A stretch of DNA of 64,000 nucleotides from contig CAUWAG010000006.1 in NCBI GenBank assembly GCA_963556695.1, positions 2,294,001 to 2,358,000 of the forward strand, in the 5' to 3' direction. A model generated the notes under the pieces. The model did no database searches. It saw only the letters and a program-made list of their open reading frames with translations, and was not told where the DNA came from. This DNA comes from Anthostomella pinea. Lineage: Eukaryota; Ascomycota; Sordariomycetes; Xylariales; Xylariaceae. The translations under genes were made by a program, and so were the position numbers. Below are positions 23,273 through 35,108 of the stretch, piece after piece (the first letter of the stretch is position 1; each line of letters opens with the position of its first letter).

Positions 23273-24261
23273 ATGTGTTACATGCCCGCGCCAGTGACGA
23301 AAGTCGTCCAATCCCTGAAGCAGAAGCGCAAGCAGGCCAAGGCGGCCGCCGCCGAGAAGAAGCGCGCCGCCCATGAGCAGCAGCTTGAGGCCCTGTTCGG
23401 ACCGGCACCGGCCGAGCCTCCATCTGGAACCAGGCCGACAACCCATCACGAGTATCCGGTTGCAACCCATCACGAGCATGCGGTTGCGAGCAACCCGAAG
23501 CAGAAGCACCACCAGGCCAAGGCGGGCCCCGCCGAGGAGAAGCGCGCCCCCGAGGAGCACCATCAGCTCCAGGCCCTGTTCGAAGAGGCCGAGCCTCCTT
23601 TCTACACCAGGCCGCCAATCCGACACGGGCCTGTGGTTGCGAGCGAGGCTTCCGGCTCCTCCACCTGCGCTGAGCCTTCTTCTTCCCCCGCCGACCCTTC
23701 CTCTGACACCGGGTTCCCGTCTATGGCCGAGTGGTGTGCTCAACGTGTTGCTCAACATGTTGCTGAACGCAAACCCGTCGTGGACCCCAACGACCCTTCT
23801 TCCTCCTCCACCGAGATCCCGATTGTCTACGAGTACCTCACTCGACGTGCCGCCGAACGCGGCGGACGGCCCGTCCATTTCCCACACCACTGGACTGCCG
23901 AAGAGTAAGTGAAGCACCACCCCCTCCACGTGGAAGAATCCAGTTCTGGAAACTAACTCACGATCGCCACCTTAGCATACTCGCACCCATAGAACACAAA
24001 GTATGGTTCACCATCCGGCATCCTGACGGAACTACCGAAAAGGTTCTGAGACCTCAGGTGTTCAAGGAACCTCGGATGCGAAAACGACGGGGTGTCGTCG
24101 TGCAAAATGAAGACCACGCCGGATCCAGCATAGGAGAGGGCACGTCGTCTCAACCTGGTAAGGAGGAACGAAAACGGTGGGGTGTCGTCATGAAGGACGC
24201 GCCGGATCCAGCGAAGGACACGCCTCAAACTGGTGAGGGGTCCACCTCGAAGGAAGGCTGA
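23273..24261 (+). CDS. Unrecognised internally duplicated protein (2 exons, 305 aa)
   Basis: Exons 23273-23904 and 23976-24261. The 71-nt intron (GTAAGT...CCTTAG) joins TAED to ILAPIEHKVWF in frame. The N-terminal half contains two diverged copies of one unit: a basic Lys/Gln/Ala helix ending in QQLEALFG (about residues 10-43) and KQKHHQAKAGPAEEKRAPEE ending in QLQALFEE (about 76-108), separated by a THHEYPVATHHEHAVA doublet. A Ser/Pro linker and a helix (MAEWCAQRVAQHVAER) follow. Exon 2 again holds a doubled unit (KRRGVVVQNEDHAG and KRWGVVMKDAPDPAK, each followed by a Thr/Ser/Gly stretch). A long opposite-strand frame overlaps exon 1, but only the plus strand continues through a proper intron. 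No known family was recognised. It is possibly nuclear or cytosolic, since no signal or membrane segment is seen. Confidence 0.65.
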
Positions 24262-24918
24262 TGAGAAGCTGGATATGCACATATGGCATTGTCAGCCGCT
24301 GTACTATGGGATGTCAACTTGGAGGGAGCTCGGATCGGGGTAGTTTTTGTTTTGTGACCACAGGTCGTTCAGATATGGTGGGACCAGAGATCCAGTAACA
24401 AGTAAGAAGAGTAAACAGTTCAAAGCCACACCCTCAAGCCTGAAACACTGACTAAGAATGGACTTGCTGACACAGCCTTCAGCTTCAGCCTCGCTCTCAA
24501 GCGAGGCTGTCCTCTGTCAGCGCGGTGCAAGCTTCAGAGGGACAGCAACGCACCTGCCAGAGCGCCGTGGCTGCGAGGGAGCTTGCATAACACCAGCTCT
24601 TTGATCCCGTAGCCATCATGTACTTCCGACCAATGGACCACTATCCATGGGCGCAGCCTTACTCACGAGCAATGTCATCAAATTCCATCATGTGCGAGTT
24701 AGAAACTGGCAAGACACATTACGTGTCCGTTTACGCAGTATTCATAGACCGGACTGGAGAGAGGTACACGTCTTGGCATTGGTATTCTTTTGGTGATTCC
24801 TGTAGACGTCGCCTATGTCTGTGCCTTGCCATGCTCAGCACATTCGCTCCGTCCTGGCCACGCGAAAAACCCCTAATGCAATAAAAGCAACCGGCAGACC
24901 CAGAACACCACCACCACC
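24262..24918. other. intergenic with a hairpin
   Basis: No gene is seen. It contains a perfect 10-bp-stem hairpin at 24486-24509 (CAGCCTCGCT, loop CTCA, AGCGAGGCTG). The right end is the 3' untranslated region of rpl21. The hairpin is not a typical polyadenylation signal, and its role is unknown. Confidence 0.4.
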
Positions 24919-25675
24919 TTAGATAGTGGTCTCGTACGCAAGCGGAACCACCGTCTCCGGGTGGTTGTCCTTCAGCGAAACCGTTCTCGCCTCGCGGGGC
25001 TGGGTGGCTAGTCTCTTAACCTGGACGACGGTGCCGTCGGACTTGGCCTGCTTCTTGGCGGCTGCGTTGTGCTTGACGCGCTTGATGAAGTCCTCTCTCG
25101 ATCGCGACAGGTTGATGTGTTCCAGGCGGATGTTGACGCGCTTCTCGAGGTATCGGTTGCCGACCTTCTTGTAGATGATGACACCGACGGCGCTCTTGGT
25201 AACGTTGTAGATGACACCAGTCTTGCCGTGGTAGACCTTGTGCGGCATACTACAGTCCAGTCAGCCTCTCAATTCCCAGCAAAGCAGTCGCCGCCTTTCG
25301 AATTCGTAGTTTCGGGATTCGCTCGTCGTGTCGTAGAATGCGGATGGATATCTCTTACCCCTTCTGAACAGCACCGTTGGCCTTGATGTCCACGATGTCA
25401 CCAACCCTGCCAAACTGTTAGACTTCCTTCCCATCGCATCCAGAAACTCGGGAGTATCGTACTTGTACTGTTGCAGGTAGGTGGACATGTGGATCATACC
25501 CTTCTGCCGGAAGTTCCGGGAGAAGGCATACTACAATTGAAGGCATCGTCAGTCAATCTGCTCGCCTGCTCGCCTGTGCGCCCGTCCGCCCCTCCATACG
25601 GGGAGTGAGGGTCTAAATTTCCGCTGGATTTGAACGTACCCGAGTGCCGGCACGTAAACCTGCGGCGTGACCCAT
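24919..25675 (-). CDS. rpl21: 60S ribosomal protein L21 (eL21), 4 exons, 160 aa
   Basis: Exons 25675-25640, 25530-25463, 25406-25359 and 25249-24919, all with GTRNG donors and YAG acceptors, giving exactly 160 residues, the length of yeast L21. The start MGHAAGLRAGTR is followed by YAFSRNFRQKG, MIHMSTYLQQYKVGDIVDIK, NGAVQKGMPHKVYHGKTG and the Lys/Arg-rich C-terminus, the family's full conserved core. It is a structural component of the large ribosomal subunit. Three introns in the first 50 codons are typical of filamentous fungal ribosomal protein genes. It is transcribed divergently from rps9 with 387 bp between the start codons. Confidence 0.97.
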
Positions 25676-26062
25676 TGTGACGGTGTTGTGGTGTCTTGGG
25701 GGGAACTGGTGGTAGAGGTGAGGTTGATTTTCTCGTGATGCGACTTCTAAGAAATTCGCTTGGGGGGATTTTTGGGCTCGGGTGGTCTGGTCTCGTTCCG
25801 ATTGTGTGCATGAGGCTTGGGGGTGGTGGCACCTGCCCGCCAAACCCCCCGCAGCTGCTGCCAATTAAGCGAGGTCCGCTTTGGCCATTTAGGGACTAGC
25901 TCCACATTTGCCCTATCCCACACAAATCCTCCCCTGTGCTCTTTTGCTAGTCCCTCCTGCCGAAACTTTTACTCTCCCGCATCGCGAACCACGACAACCT
26001 CAAGTCTCCCCATCCCCTCCGTCGCCAACAACACGCCTCGAGACAATTGAGCCGTCGCAATC
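25676..26062. promoter_or_regulatory. Shared divergent promoter of rpl21 and rps9
   Basis: 387 bp between two ribosomal protein start codons facing away from each other. It must hold both core promoters. The S9 side is a strong pyrimidine-rich leader (about 25920-26040), and a G-rich plus strand (thus C/T-rich minus strand) lies on the L21 side. No classical TATA box is evident, as usual for such genes. Confidence 0.7.
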
Positions 26063-26797
26063 ATGGCCCCTTTGTCTTACTCCAAGACCGCCAAGGTCCC
26101 CCGTCGCCCCTTCGAGGCCGCCCGTCTGTCAGTATTCACCGGCCACTGAGCATGAGCTTGCATCTGCTTAAGTCGTACGTGAACGAGGAACTGACCTGGT
26201 CGCCACAGTGACTCCGAGTTGAAGCTCGTCGGAGAGTACGGTCTGCGAAACAAGCGTGAGGTGTGGCGTGTCCAGCTCACCCTCTCCAAGATTCGTCGTG
26301 CTGCCCGGTAAGTCCATCATTATCCGCGCATTGAACTATCTGTCTCGCGGGACTGTATGTGCTAATATGTATAACCCCACCACAGTCAGCTTTTGACCCT
26401 CGACGAGAAGGACCCCAAGCGACTCTTCGAAGGCAATGCCCTCATTCGCCGTCTGGTCCGTATCGGTGTGCTTGACGAGTCGCGCATGAAGCTCGATTAC
26501 GTCTTGGCCCTGAAGGTCGAGGACTTCATGGAGCGCCGTCTCCAGACCTGTGTCTACAAGCTCGGTCTCGCCAAGTCGATCCACCACGCCCGTGTCCTGA
26601 TCCGCCAGCGCCACATCCGAGTCGGCAAGCAGATCGTCAACGTCCCGTCGTTCATCGTCCGTCTCGACTCCCAGAAGCACATTGACTTCTCCCTGACCTC
26701 ACCGTTTGGTGGCGGCCGCCCCGGTCGTGTCCGAAGAAAGAAGGCCAAGGCTGCCGAGAAGAAGGACGAAGGCGAGGAGGAGGAGGAAGAGGAGTAA
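26063..26797 (+). CDS. rps9: 40S ribosomal protein S9 (uS4), 3 exons, 191 aa
   Basis: Exons 26063-26127, 26209-26307 and 26386-26797. Intron 1 uses the less common donor GTCAGT, and intron 2 uses GTAAGT. The product starts [20 protein letters not shown], continues [20 protein letters not shown], and contains the S4 RNA-binding domain around residues 105-165 ([35 protein letters not shown]). It ends in the basic then acidic tail [18 protein letters not shown]. It is a small-subunit protein needed for decoding accuracy. Length and sequence match eukaryotic uS4 throughout. It converges on slu7, with 240 bp between the stops. Confidence 0.97.
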
Positions 26798-27037
26798 ATG
26801 CATGCATCACCATTGACTGCGCATGAATTGTTCTGGTGTACGGAAAACCGATCATACAATGGGCGTATGAAACACGTTCATAGCTCAAGGCGTTGGGCCA
26901 GAGGGAAACGGAATTGCAAGAGATTTTCCACCACCAAATTACCTCTCTTCTGCTCTCTACTGACGTTTGTGCATGTTCATGTTTTGCTTGATAATTCTTC
27001 GTTTTTTGGCATGAAAGTGGCATGCTGAAGTAGAATG

Positions 27038-28486
27038 CTATCGAGCTAACTCTTCTGTCCCTAAGAATTTGGCCATAGGGTCATCTGCCGCTGTTCGCTT
27101 CCTTCGATATTCATCCATCTCTGCCTCCGAAACACCGCCCATCATCTCCTCGACTGTGCGCTTTCTGGCTGCTGGCTTCGCCGGCTCTGGCTCGTCCGCC
27201 TTGCCACCGTTGGGTTCTGCCTCCTGAGCTGGGGCATCTTCTATGAGAGCCACACCAGTTCTCTGTCGCTCAGCATCATCAAACGCCCTCCTGCCGTCTT
27301 CTCCCGTACAGTAGCTGTTCTTGCTGAACGAGTGACAACATGCGTAGCCCCATCTGAAGTTGGACCACCAGCTGCCCCATACCGACGTGTGACTGTTGGT
27401 GTGGACATCCTCAGCATACTTGGATTTGGCCACAGCCTTGGGCGCGCCCTTGATCAGCCCGGCCTCGTCGTATTCAACGAAATGCTCCGACTCGGTCACG
27501 GCGACGTCCCGCAGTGCCGCCGGCATCGTATGTTGGTCGTCGATGCCGCCGCCGTACTTCTCTTGTAGGGCTTTGAGGTGCGCCGCGCGCTTCTTCTCGG
27601 CTTCCTCCTTCTCTTTCTTGCGGTAGAACTCGCCCGCCGTTGGGTTCGCCTGCATGTGCTGGCTTGTGTCGCCGGACAGCTCCTGTTTCTCCCACGCATA
27701 CGTTTGTGCCTCCTCAAACTTGGCCGCCTCGCCTGATTGCCGTAAGAAGCCTTCTTCCGCAAATAGCTGCGCCGCCTTGTCTGCTGTGGCGCCCGCGTCG
27801 ACCATCGTCCTCGTCTTGGGGTCGTATTTGGCTGACTCCAGGTCGAGATTCAAGAGGTACTTCGCCGTGTCTTCCCGTATGCGCAGTTGCCGTGTCGCTG
27901 TGCTCTGATGCTTGCCCATATCCATCTCCTCGGCGTACTTCTCCCCGGAGTCTTTCTGCTCTTCACCCTCCTCGCCCTCGCCGTCGTCCTTATTCGCCTT
28001 GCCGCCATCCGCTAGCTTCCGCAGCTCATCCATCTGTTTGTAGCGTTCGACAACCTGGCGGTACTCCTTGGGATCGTAGCCGTTCCAGCGATCCCTCTTG
28101 GCGTCCCAGCCGAGCTGCACCTCCTGCACGACCTCGTCGGCCTGGATATCGCGGCCCGTGTACTTGGCGCCCTTCGCGCGCGGGCGACTCAGACACTCCT
28201 TCGTCTTGTGCGTCATGGCGCCGCAGTTCTCGCAGGCGCCCTTGCGGTACTTCGTCGCGGCGGGCCCCAGCTTCTTGCCCCGGTCGTACCATTTCGACTG
28301 GTCGTCTTTCGACTTCTGCTGTATCCGCTGATGCTCTAGGTAGTCTGACTGGTCGTCGCCCTCTTCGCCTGCGTAGAAGGGCCGCTTGCTGATGAAGGAC
28401 GGGATGTAGATGTTCTCCTCCTTCGAGGCGGCCGATGCCTTGCTGGCGTCGTTTCTCCGCGAGGGAGGCGGTGGTGGAGGCGGCAT
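27038..28486 (-). CDS. slu7: Pre-mRNA splicing factor SLU7 (482 aa)
   Basis: A single uninterrupted frame starting [13 protein letters not shown]. Hallmarks are [12 protein letters not shown] near the N-terminus, the CCHC zinc knuckle C85-x2-C88-x4-H93-x4-C98 ([15 protein letters not shown]), [18 protein letters not shown] (about 125-142), and the C-terminal HTSVWGSWW...[13 protein letters not shown] block. Slu7 acts in the second catalytic step of splicing, helping choose the 3' splice site within the spliceosome. The length is as expected for filamentous fungi. It is head to head with rev3, with 430 bp between the start codons. There is no sign of damage. Confidence 0.95.
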   Translation of the reverse strand: MPPPPPPPSRRNDASKASAASKEENIYIPSFISKRPFYAGEEGDDQSDYLEHQRIQQKSKDDQSKWYDRGKKLGPAATKYRKGACENCGAMTHKTKECLSRPRAKGAKYTGRDIQADEVVQEVQLGWDAKRDRWNGYDPKEYRQVVERYKQMDELRKLADGGKANKDDGEGEEGEEQKDSGEKYAEEMDMGKHQSTATRQLRIREDTAKYLLNLDLESAKYDPKTRTMVDAGATADKAAQLFAEEGFLRQSGEAAKFEEAQTYAWEKQELSGDTSQHMQANPTAGEFYRKKEKEEAEKKRAAHLKALQEKYGGGIDDQHTMPAALRDVAVTESEHFVEYDEAGLIKGAPKAVAKSKYAEDVHTNSHTSVWGSWWSNFRWGYACCHSFSKNSYCTGEDGRRAFDDAERQRTGVALIEDAPAQEAEPNGGKADEPEPAKPAARKRTVEEMMGGVSEAEMDEYRRKRTAADDPMAKFLGTEELAR

Positions 28487-28916
28487 TGTGATTTTGGTAG
28501 CCGGGTATGGCTTTAGTGTAGAACCTTGAGAGATGTAGATAAATCACAAGAGGAAGGTCGTTCGCTGTGTATGGGGTTCGCGACTGGAAGTCAGTACGAA
28601 GTAAAAGTTACAGATGTTCGGGGTTGTGGCTGCGGCGATCCGATAGAATCAGATGTGGCTGACCCCGCAGAAATGCAAGTCAAGCTGAGAAACGCCACCT
28701 GACTGCGCTCCAGGCCCGCGTCAATCAACCACTTAAAGGCGACCCAGCGGCGCGTCTGCCTTTGACGATGACCGCGTTTTGGTCCGACAGTGCCAGTTCG
28801 AGAACAAAGCATACAGTACCCTGGCTTGCTCATCAAGTGCTCTTGCTTGACTTAATTGGATGTCACCTTTTCCCATGTATTTCGAGAAGTGCCAACGCTG
28901 GCATGCATAAGTCGTC

Positions 28917-31900
28917 ATGGACGTCTTCCGCGTGCGGTTGAATTGCATAGATCACTATCAAGCGACACCGACGAAATATGATCCGCCGCTGCGAAATGAT
29001 GTCCGAGCATCGCAACTGCGAAAGGAGCCGAAGGTCCCCGTCGTGAGGGTGTTTGGGTCCACGGAAACGGGGCAAAAAGTATGCGCGCACATCCATGGCG
29101 CGTTCCCATATCTCTATGTCGAGTACGATGGCAGTCTGCTGCCTGACGATGGTAAGCTATTTTCGGAACGGTAAGAAGATCTCATTCTGATTTTGCTTCT
29201 AGTTGGTGCCTATATCTACCGGCTTCATCTCTCCATTGACCACGCCCTGGCTGTGAGCTACCGCCGCAACGTCTATGATGGCAACAATAAGTACGTGGCG
29301 AGGATTACCCTCGCCAAGGGTATCCCGTTCTATGGGTTCTACGTTGGGTATCGGTTTTATCTCAAGATCTACATGCTCAACCCAATGGTCATGACCCGAC
29401 TTTCCGAGCTTCTTCAGCAGGGCGTAATAATGAAACGGAAATTCCAACCCTATGAGGCGCACCTACAGTACCTGCTGCAGTTCATGATCGACTACAATCT
29501 TTACGGCTGTGGGTATATCGACACACAAAAGGTGTGCTTCAGGGCTCCAGTGCCAGAGCATGAGGACGATGACGACACGACTCATTTATGGCACAGCCAG
29601 ACTGTGTCGAGAGCTTTCATCACAGATGATGCTGAGTTACCTCGCATGAGCCACTGCTCGATTGAAGTGGATATATGCGTCCAAGATATTCTTAATCGAC
29701 ACGAGATTAAGGAGAGGCGGCTTCACCACGATTTTGTTGAGCGAAAGAACCCATTGCCGACGGATATCAAGCTTGTCCACAGCATGGCCGGACTGTGGAA
29801 AGATGAGACGAAGCGGCGGAAAAGGAGGATGTCAAATCCGGCGCCTGGCAGTGGTCCCTTCCCCGCAGAAGCTCTTATATCTATGTCTGCCGATCCGCGC
29901 AACTCTCAGATACCTGGATGGATCCACGAAGAAGAGTATCGAGATGAAATCCAGGAGCTGGTGCGGCAGGAAAATGAGCAAAGCAATGAAAGCACGGTCA
30001 CGTTCGACTCGTTTGTGCAGAGCGTGCCATTCGAATCTACGATCAACACTCTACTGCAATCCGTCGAGGACCTATATCCTGGTAACCTGATATCCGCATT
30101 GGGTATGACTCAACCTCTTGAAGATGGGGACAACCTGGTAAGTAGCATTCTCGTCGACGAAGATCAAATCCTTGACACACGAGCCGATGGAGACGATCTT
30201 TTTCCCGATGACTCCGACGAGGATATGTTGCGGGATCTGGAATCATTGACGAAGGCTTCTGCAGCTGGCAGTAAGCTCCCGCGAAGCAACCGGCCAACGG
30301 ATATGCCCAAGTCAGCGATTTTACCCGATGAAGGGGGTGACGGCAATAGACAAAACAGCGTTGCGTCTCTGATGTCGATGGATATGAGTAACAGATTGAA
30401 CGGAAATGCCCACCCGGAAGCACTGCCATCTGGTGTCCTCGCCAGTTGCCAGCGTACCGGAAACCGACCGAAGATACCGTTCTCCGACGCACTGCTTGAT
30501 GCTGCCAAAGACCACGGGTTAATCAGCAAGGCGCCCCCAAGTGCACAGCCCCGTCAATCCACCTGGCTGCCTTCCAAGCGCTCTAGCTCACCACTACCGA
30601 TAGTGGAAGAACCAAAGCGTCGCCGTGTAGAGTTTGCCCCTAATTCTGACCTCATCATACCAAACGGCGCGGGAAAAGAGACACCGGCGGCATCTGCTGC
30701 TGGTGTTAAGACGCCGCAGCCGACCTCGCAAACATCTGGAGAGCAAGCCAAGACGGACTCGAGTAAGCGATCTGGAAGTCAACGCCTGAACTTTCCAGTT
30801 GTGAAAGACCCTCATGATCCCAATACGAGACTGCGACTTAGTCAGTCAAGTTCTCAGCAAAGTGGAAGCAGCCAGCCCAAGAAGCATGTCTCTTTTGAGC
30901 CGTGGACCCCTGTGACAGAGATCTCTACCACCAGCGCAAGCTCGCATACAACGAAGAGATGCTCTCTCAGTTCTTCTGCAAGTACATTGAGGGGGACAGT
31001 TTCTAGAAAACCGATCGACATTGGGTGCTCTGCTCGACCCCAAGCCCAGTTTTTCGTCCTTGACCAGATTCCACCTTCTCCGGAAGAAGTATTGTCGTCT
31101 TTGCAATGCCTCGACCGGCCTGGTGTCATATACCAGGACGCATTCTACAGTAACGACAAAGACGTTCCTCAACGAGTGCGAGAATACGCCGGTCAAGAAT
31201 TTCGTCTCGAGGGCAATACCCTTCCCTTCCTTCCAGACTTCGACGCAACCGGGGAATCACAAGCCAATTTTGGAATAAAGCCAGACGCACTACTCGACAG
31301 CCGAAAGGATGATCAAGCGTATGAGCGGCAGCGTCGTGATTGTTCACTGCGGAGTTGGGAAATCGCAGAACCACCGCCGAGCTTCGAGGATGTGCGAACT
31401 TGGTTGGAACAGACCCAGGATGCGGACATCTCGACAGAACCCGCCCTGAAAATTCGTGACCCCGAGCTACAACCGTACATGTCCCAGATTGACGGGCCAA
31501 CCCCGAAAAACAAGCACGGTTTCAAATATTCACAGAAGAAGAAGTCGACTAGCGTGCAGCATGAGGCACAATACATGAGCACCATGAGCTTAGAAATCCA
31601 TGTCAACACTCGTGGGAAGCTCGTCCCAAACCCGGAAGAGGACGAAGTGCAATGCATTTTCTGGTGTTCCAAATCCGACGAGCACTTTGCTACCGGTGAC
31701 AATGCTTCATTGGCAACACGCTCTGGCATTATCGTTCTCTCTGAGGATGGGACCCTAGCACGAACGTTACAGAGGCAGACACCCGTGGAGGTCATCGAGG
31801 AATCGTTCGAGCTCGACTTGATGGTTCGTATGGTTGAAATCGTTCGGACGCACGATCCCGACATTCTCACTGGGTATGAGGTCCACGGAAACTCATGGGG

Positions 31901-34103
31901 CTATTTGATCGAACGAGCAAGGTTCAAATATGACTACAATCTCTGTGATGAGTTCTCACGGATGAAGAAGCAATCCTTTGGGCGATTCGGAAAGGAAGCA
32001 GACAAATGGGGCTTCAACACCACCTCAACGATCCGAGTCACAGGCAGACATATGATCAACATATGGAGAGCCATGCGTGGAGAGCTGAATCTTCTCCAGT
32101 ACACCATGGAGAACGTGGTCTGGCATTTGCTACACCGCCGAATTCCCCATTATCCATGGCGCACTTTGACAGAGTGGTACGTGGGAGGGAAATACCGCGA
32201 CCTCAGCAAGCTACTTCGATACTACCTGAATCGGACGAAGTTGGATATCGAGATACTTGAGACTAACGAGTTGATCCCACGAACGAGCGAACAAGCACGC
32301 CTCTTGGGTGTAGACTTCTTTTCTGTCTTCTCCCGTGGCTCACAGTTCAAAGTCGAGTCCATCATGTTCAGAATTGCGAAACCCGAGAATTTCATGCTTG
32401 TCTCACCTGACAGAAAGCAGGTTGGGGGACAGAACGCGCTTGAATGCCTCCCGCTTGTCATGGAACCTCAAAGCGCATTTTATAACAGTCCACTGATAGT
32501 CCTCGACTTTCAGAGTTTATATCCCAGTGTCATAATTGCGTATAACTACTGCTATTCGACCTTCCTCGGCCGTATTGTCAATTGGCGAGGCACGAACAAG
32601 ATGGGGTTCTCGGAGTACCGCCGGCAAGCCAGACTGCTGGAGCTACTCAAAGACTACATCAATATCGCTCCCAATGGGATCATGTATTGCAAGCCAGAGG
32701 TTCGGAAGTCATTACTAGCGAAGATGCTGACAGAGATCCTCGAGACTCGTGTCATGGTGAAGAGCGGCATGAAACAAGACAAGGATGACAAGACCCTGCA
32801 ACGACTTCTCAACAACAGACAGTTGGCCCTGAAGTTGCTTGCGAACGTTACCTACGGTTATACCTCGGCATCGTTTTCAGGACGCATGCCTTGCTCTGAG
32901 ATCGCGGACAGTATTGTGCAGACTGGCCGGGAGACTCTGGAGAGGGCGATTGCCCTGATCCATTCAGTGGACAAGTGGAAGGCAGAGGTCGTGTACGGTG
33001 ACACCGACAGCTTGTTCATCTACCTGCCTGGCAGGACCAAGGACCAGGCTTTCGACATCGGGAATGAGATTACCAAGACGATTACAGACATGAACCCGAG
33101 GCCGATAAAACTCAAGTTCGAGAAAGTCTACCACCCGTGCCTGCTACTTGCCAAGAAGCGTTACGTGGGCTATAAGTACGAGAGCAAAGACCAGGTTAAG
33201 CCTGACTTTGATGCCAAGGGTATTGAGACGGTCAGGAGGGACGGAACGCCTGCCGAACAGATGATCGAGGAGAAAGCGTTGAAGATCCTCTTCGAAACAG
33301 CCGATCTCAGTCAAGTAAAATCATATTTCCAGAAGCAGTGCGAAAAGATCATGCGTGGGGCAGTGTCCATCCAAGACTTCTGCTTTGCAAGAGAGGTCAA
33401 GCTGGGCACCTACAGCGACAGAGGCCCACCTCCTCCTGGCGCGCTTATCAGCACGAAGAAGATGCTCGAGGACGCCAGGGCAGAGCCTCAATACGGCGAG
33501 CGAGTGCCATATGTCGTCATCAGTGGCGCACCGGGAGCTCGTCTCATCGACCGTTGTGTAGCACCTGAAGAACTACTCAGCAACTCACATCTTCGGCTCG
33601 ATTCGGAATACTACATCTCAAAAAACCTCATTCCACCTCTGGAGCGAATCTTCAACCTAGTCGGAGCGAATGTCCGTCAGTGGTACGATGAGATGCCCAA
33701 AGTACAGCGCATTCACCGCGTGGGCCCGACCTACGAAAACATATTTGCGAAGAAGACGCTCGAGTCCTACATGAAGGCGGCAGCGTGTCTCGTCTGTCAC
33801 ACGAAGACCAAGAACGAGGGATCCATCTGCACAAGATGCAGAGCAAACGCGCCTGCTTCCCTGCTGAAGCTGCAGACGCAGATCAACGGGGAGGAGAGGA
33901 AGCTCCTGGACGTGACGAAGATCTGCCAGAGCTGTGCCGGTCTTGCGCCCCTAGACAGCGTGCCTTGCGACAGCAAAGACTGCCCCGTCTTCTATACGCG
34001 CATGAAGCAGGCAGCGCGGTACAGAGCGGAGAAAAATGTTGTTGAGCCAGCTGTGAAGCAGATATTGGATGGCACGGTTGCGGTTGAAGACTTGCAATGG
34101 TGA
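28917..34103 (+). CDS. rev3: DNA polymerase zeta catalytic subunit REV3 (2 exons, 1711 aa)
   Basis: Exon 1 28917-29151, intron 29152-29202 (GTAAGC...TTCTAG), exon 2 29203-34103. The N-terminal domain (FPYLYVEYDG, RNVYDGNNKYVARITLAKG) is followed by a long disordered Ser/Pro-rich region (about 300-680) and then the B-family polymerase core. Motif A DFQSLYPS begins at about residue 1180; the fingers carry LKLLANVTYGYTSASFSGRM; motif C is YGDTDS at 1343-1348. The C-terminus carries two cysteine clusters, C1607/C1610/C1621/C1624 and C1653/C1656/C1667/C1672; the second normally binds a 4Fe-4S cluster and accessory subunits. It performs translesion synthesis with Rev7. All polymerase signatures are intact. 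Confidence 0.96.
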
Positions 34104-35108
34104 TGGGGTATCGACTTGGAGTATGGGTTCCCTTCTGGTCAGGAAATACGGTAGAACAGGATATGCATAGTGTGGCGTTGCGTGGTTTGAGTCGGGAGTT
34201 GTTAAATGATACCAATTCTTTCCATGACCCTTGACTGTTCAGTGCCTGTTTCTCGCTCAAAGCTGGACATCCGTACCATTAGTGAACCTGTTGCCTACAT
34301 GGGCTATCTCAGTCGGACAGTGGCGCGTCTGCGATGAACAGACGAACAAAATGTAAGTAAGGGGGCCCAAGGATCGCCACGGAGGCTGACACAGCACATG
34401 AAAAGGCAAGTCACTGCAGAAGGAGTAATTCTTCCTCGTGGCGATGCACAAGGCACCGCCCACAACGAAAAAGAGGTGTTTGAGAGCAAAAATTGCGGAA
34501 CGTACGATCCCGAAGGATAATACAGGGCAATCAGCGCCGCGATGTGCAATGCAGGCTTCCTGCCCTGAGGGGAGGGGATTTTGAGCTCCCCCCCTCGTTC
34601 CAAGGTAAGTATGAAGAAGAAAGGAAAAGAGAAGTCGAGGGGGAGGGAGGGAAGACAGATATTTATATTTATTTAGGATCTACCCGAGCTTCACCCATGC
34701 ACACCTGCAGGTCTTCTCAACTTGATGTACCATGTACCCCGCGATGCCGATGCCGATGCCCGCTGCGCCCCACGTGGCTTCTCGCTGTGAGCCTGTCTCG
34801 GCCTGTGACGCTCGTGGGAATGGGACAGCTCCTTCGGCATTCCCTGGCCAACTTTACGATACATTCCCGGTCCTAACCTACCTCTAGTCTGGACACCGTC
34901 TTTCCGGGCCTACCTAAATGTTGTCACTCATGTCCTTGATCCAACTGCGCCCTACCGCCTGGATCTGCCAGACCGAGCTTATGTCCAACCCGATACATGT
35001 CCATACCTCTCTCCGAATAGTCTAGAAATTGACATCCATGACCCTTAGAGCTTTGCCATCGAAAAGGCTAGCGGACTCGCACTCTGCTGGCTGTGCCTCG
35101 CCGGAGCC
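34104..35108. other. intergenic rev3-nvj2
   Basis: No gene is seen. A purine-rich run at about 34606-34655 is followed by TATTTATATTTATTTAGG at about 34660, a possible TATA or poly(A) context, and a short GATGCC triplication at about 34744. The last 200 bp are the leader of the next gene. Confidence 0.4.

Noticed and set aside
23249..23929. Minus-strand frame of 226 codons opposite the gene at 23273
   Set aside because: The plus strand continues through a correct intron into a second exon with matching repeats, while the minus frame has no such support.
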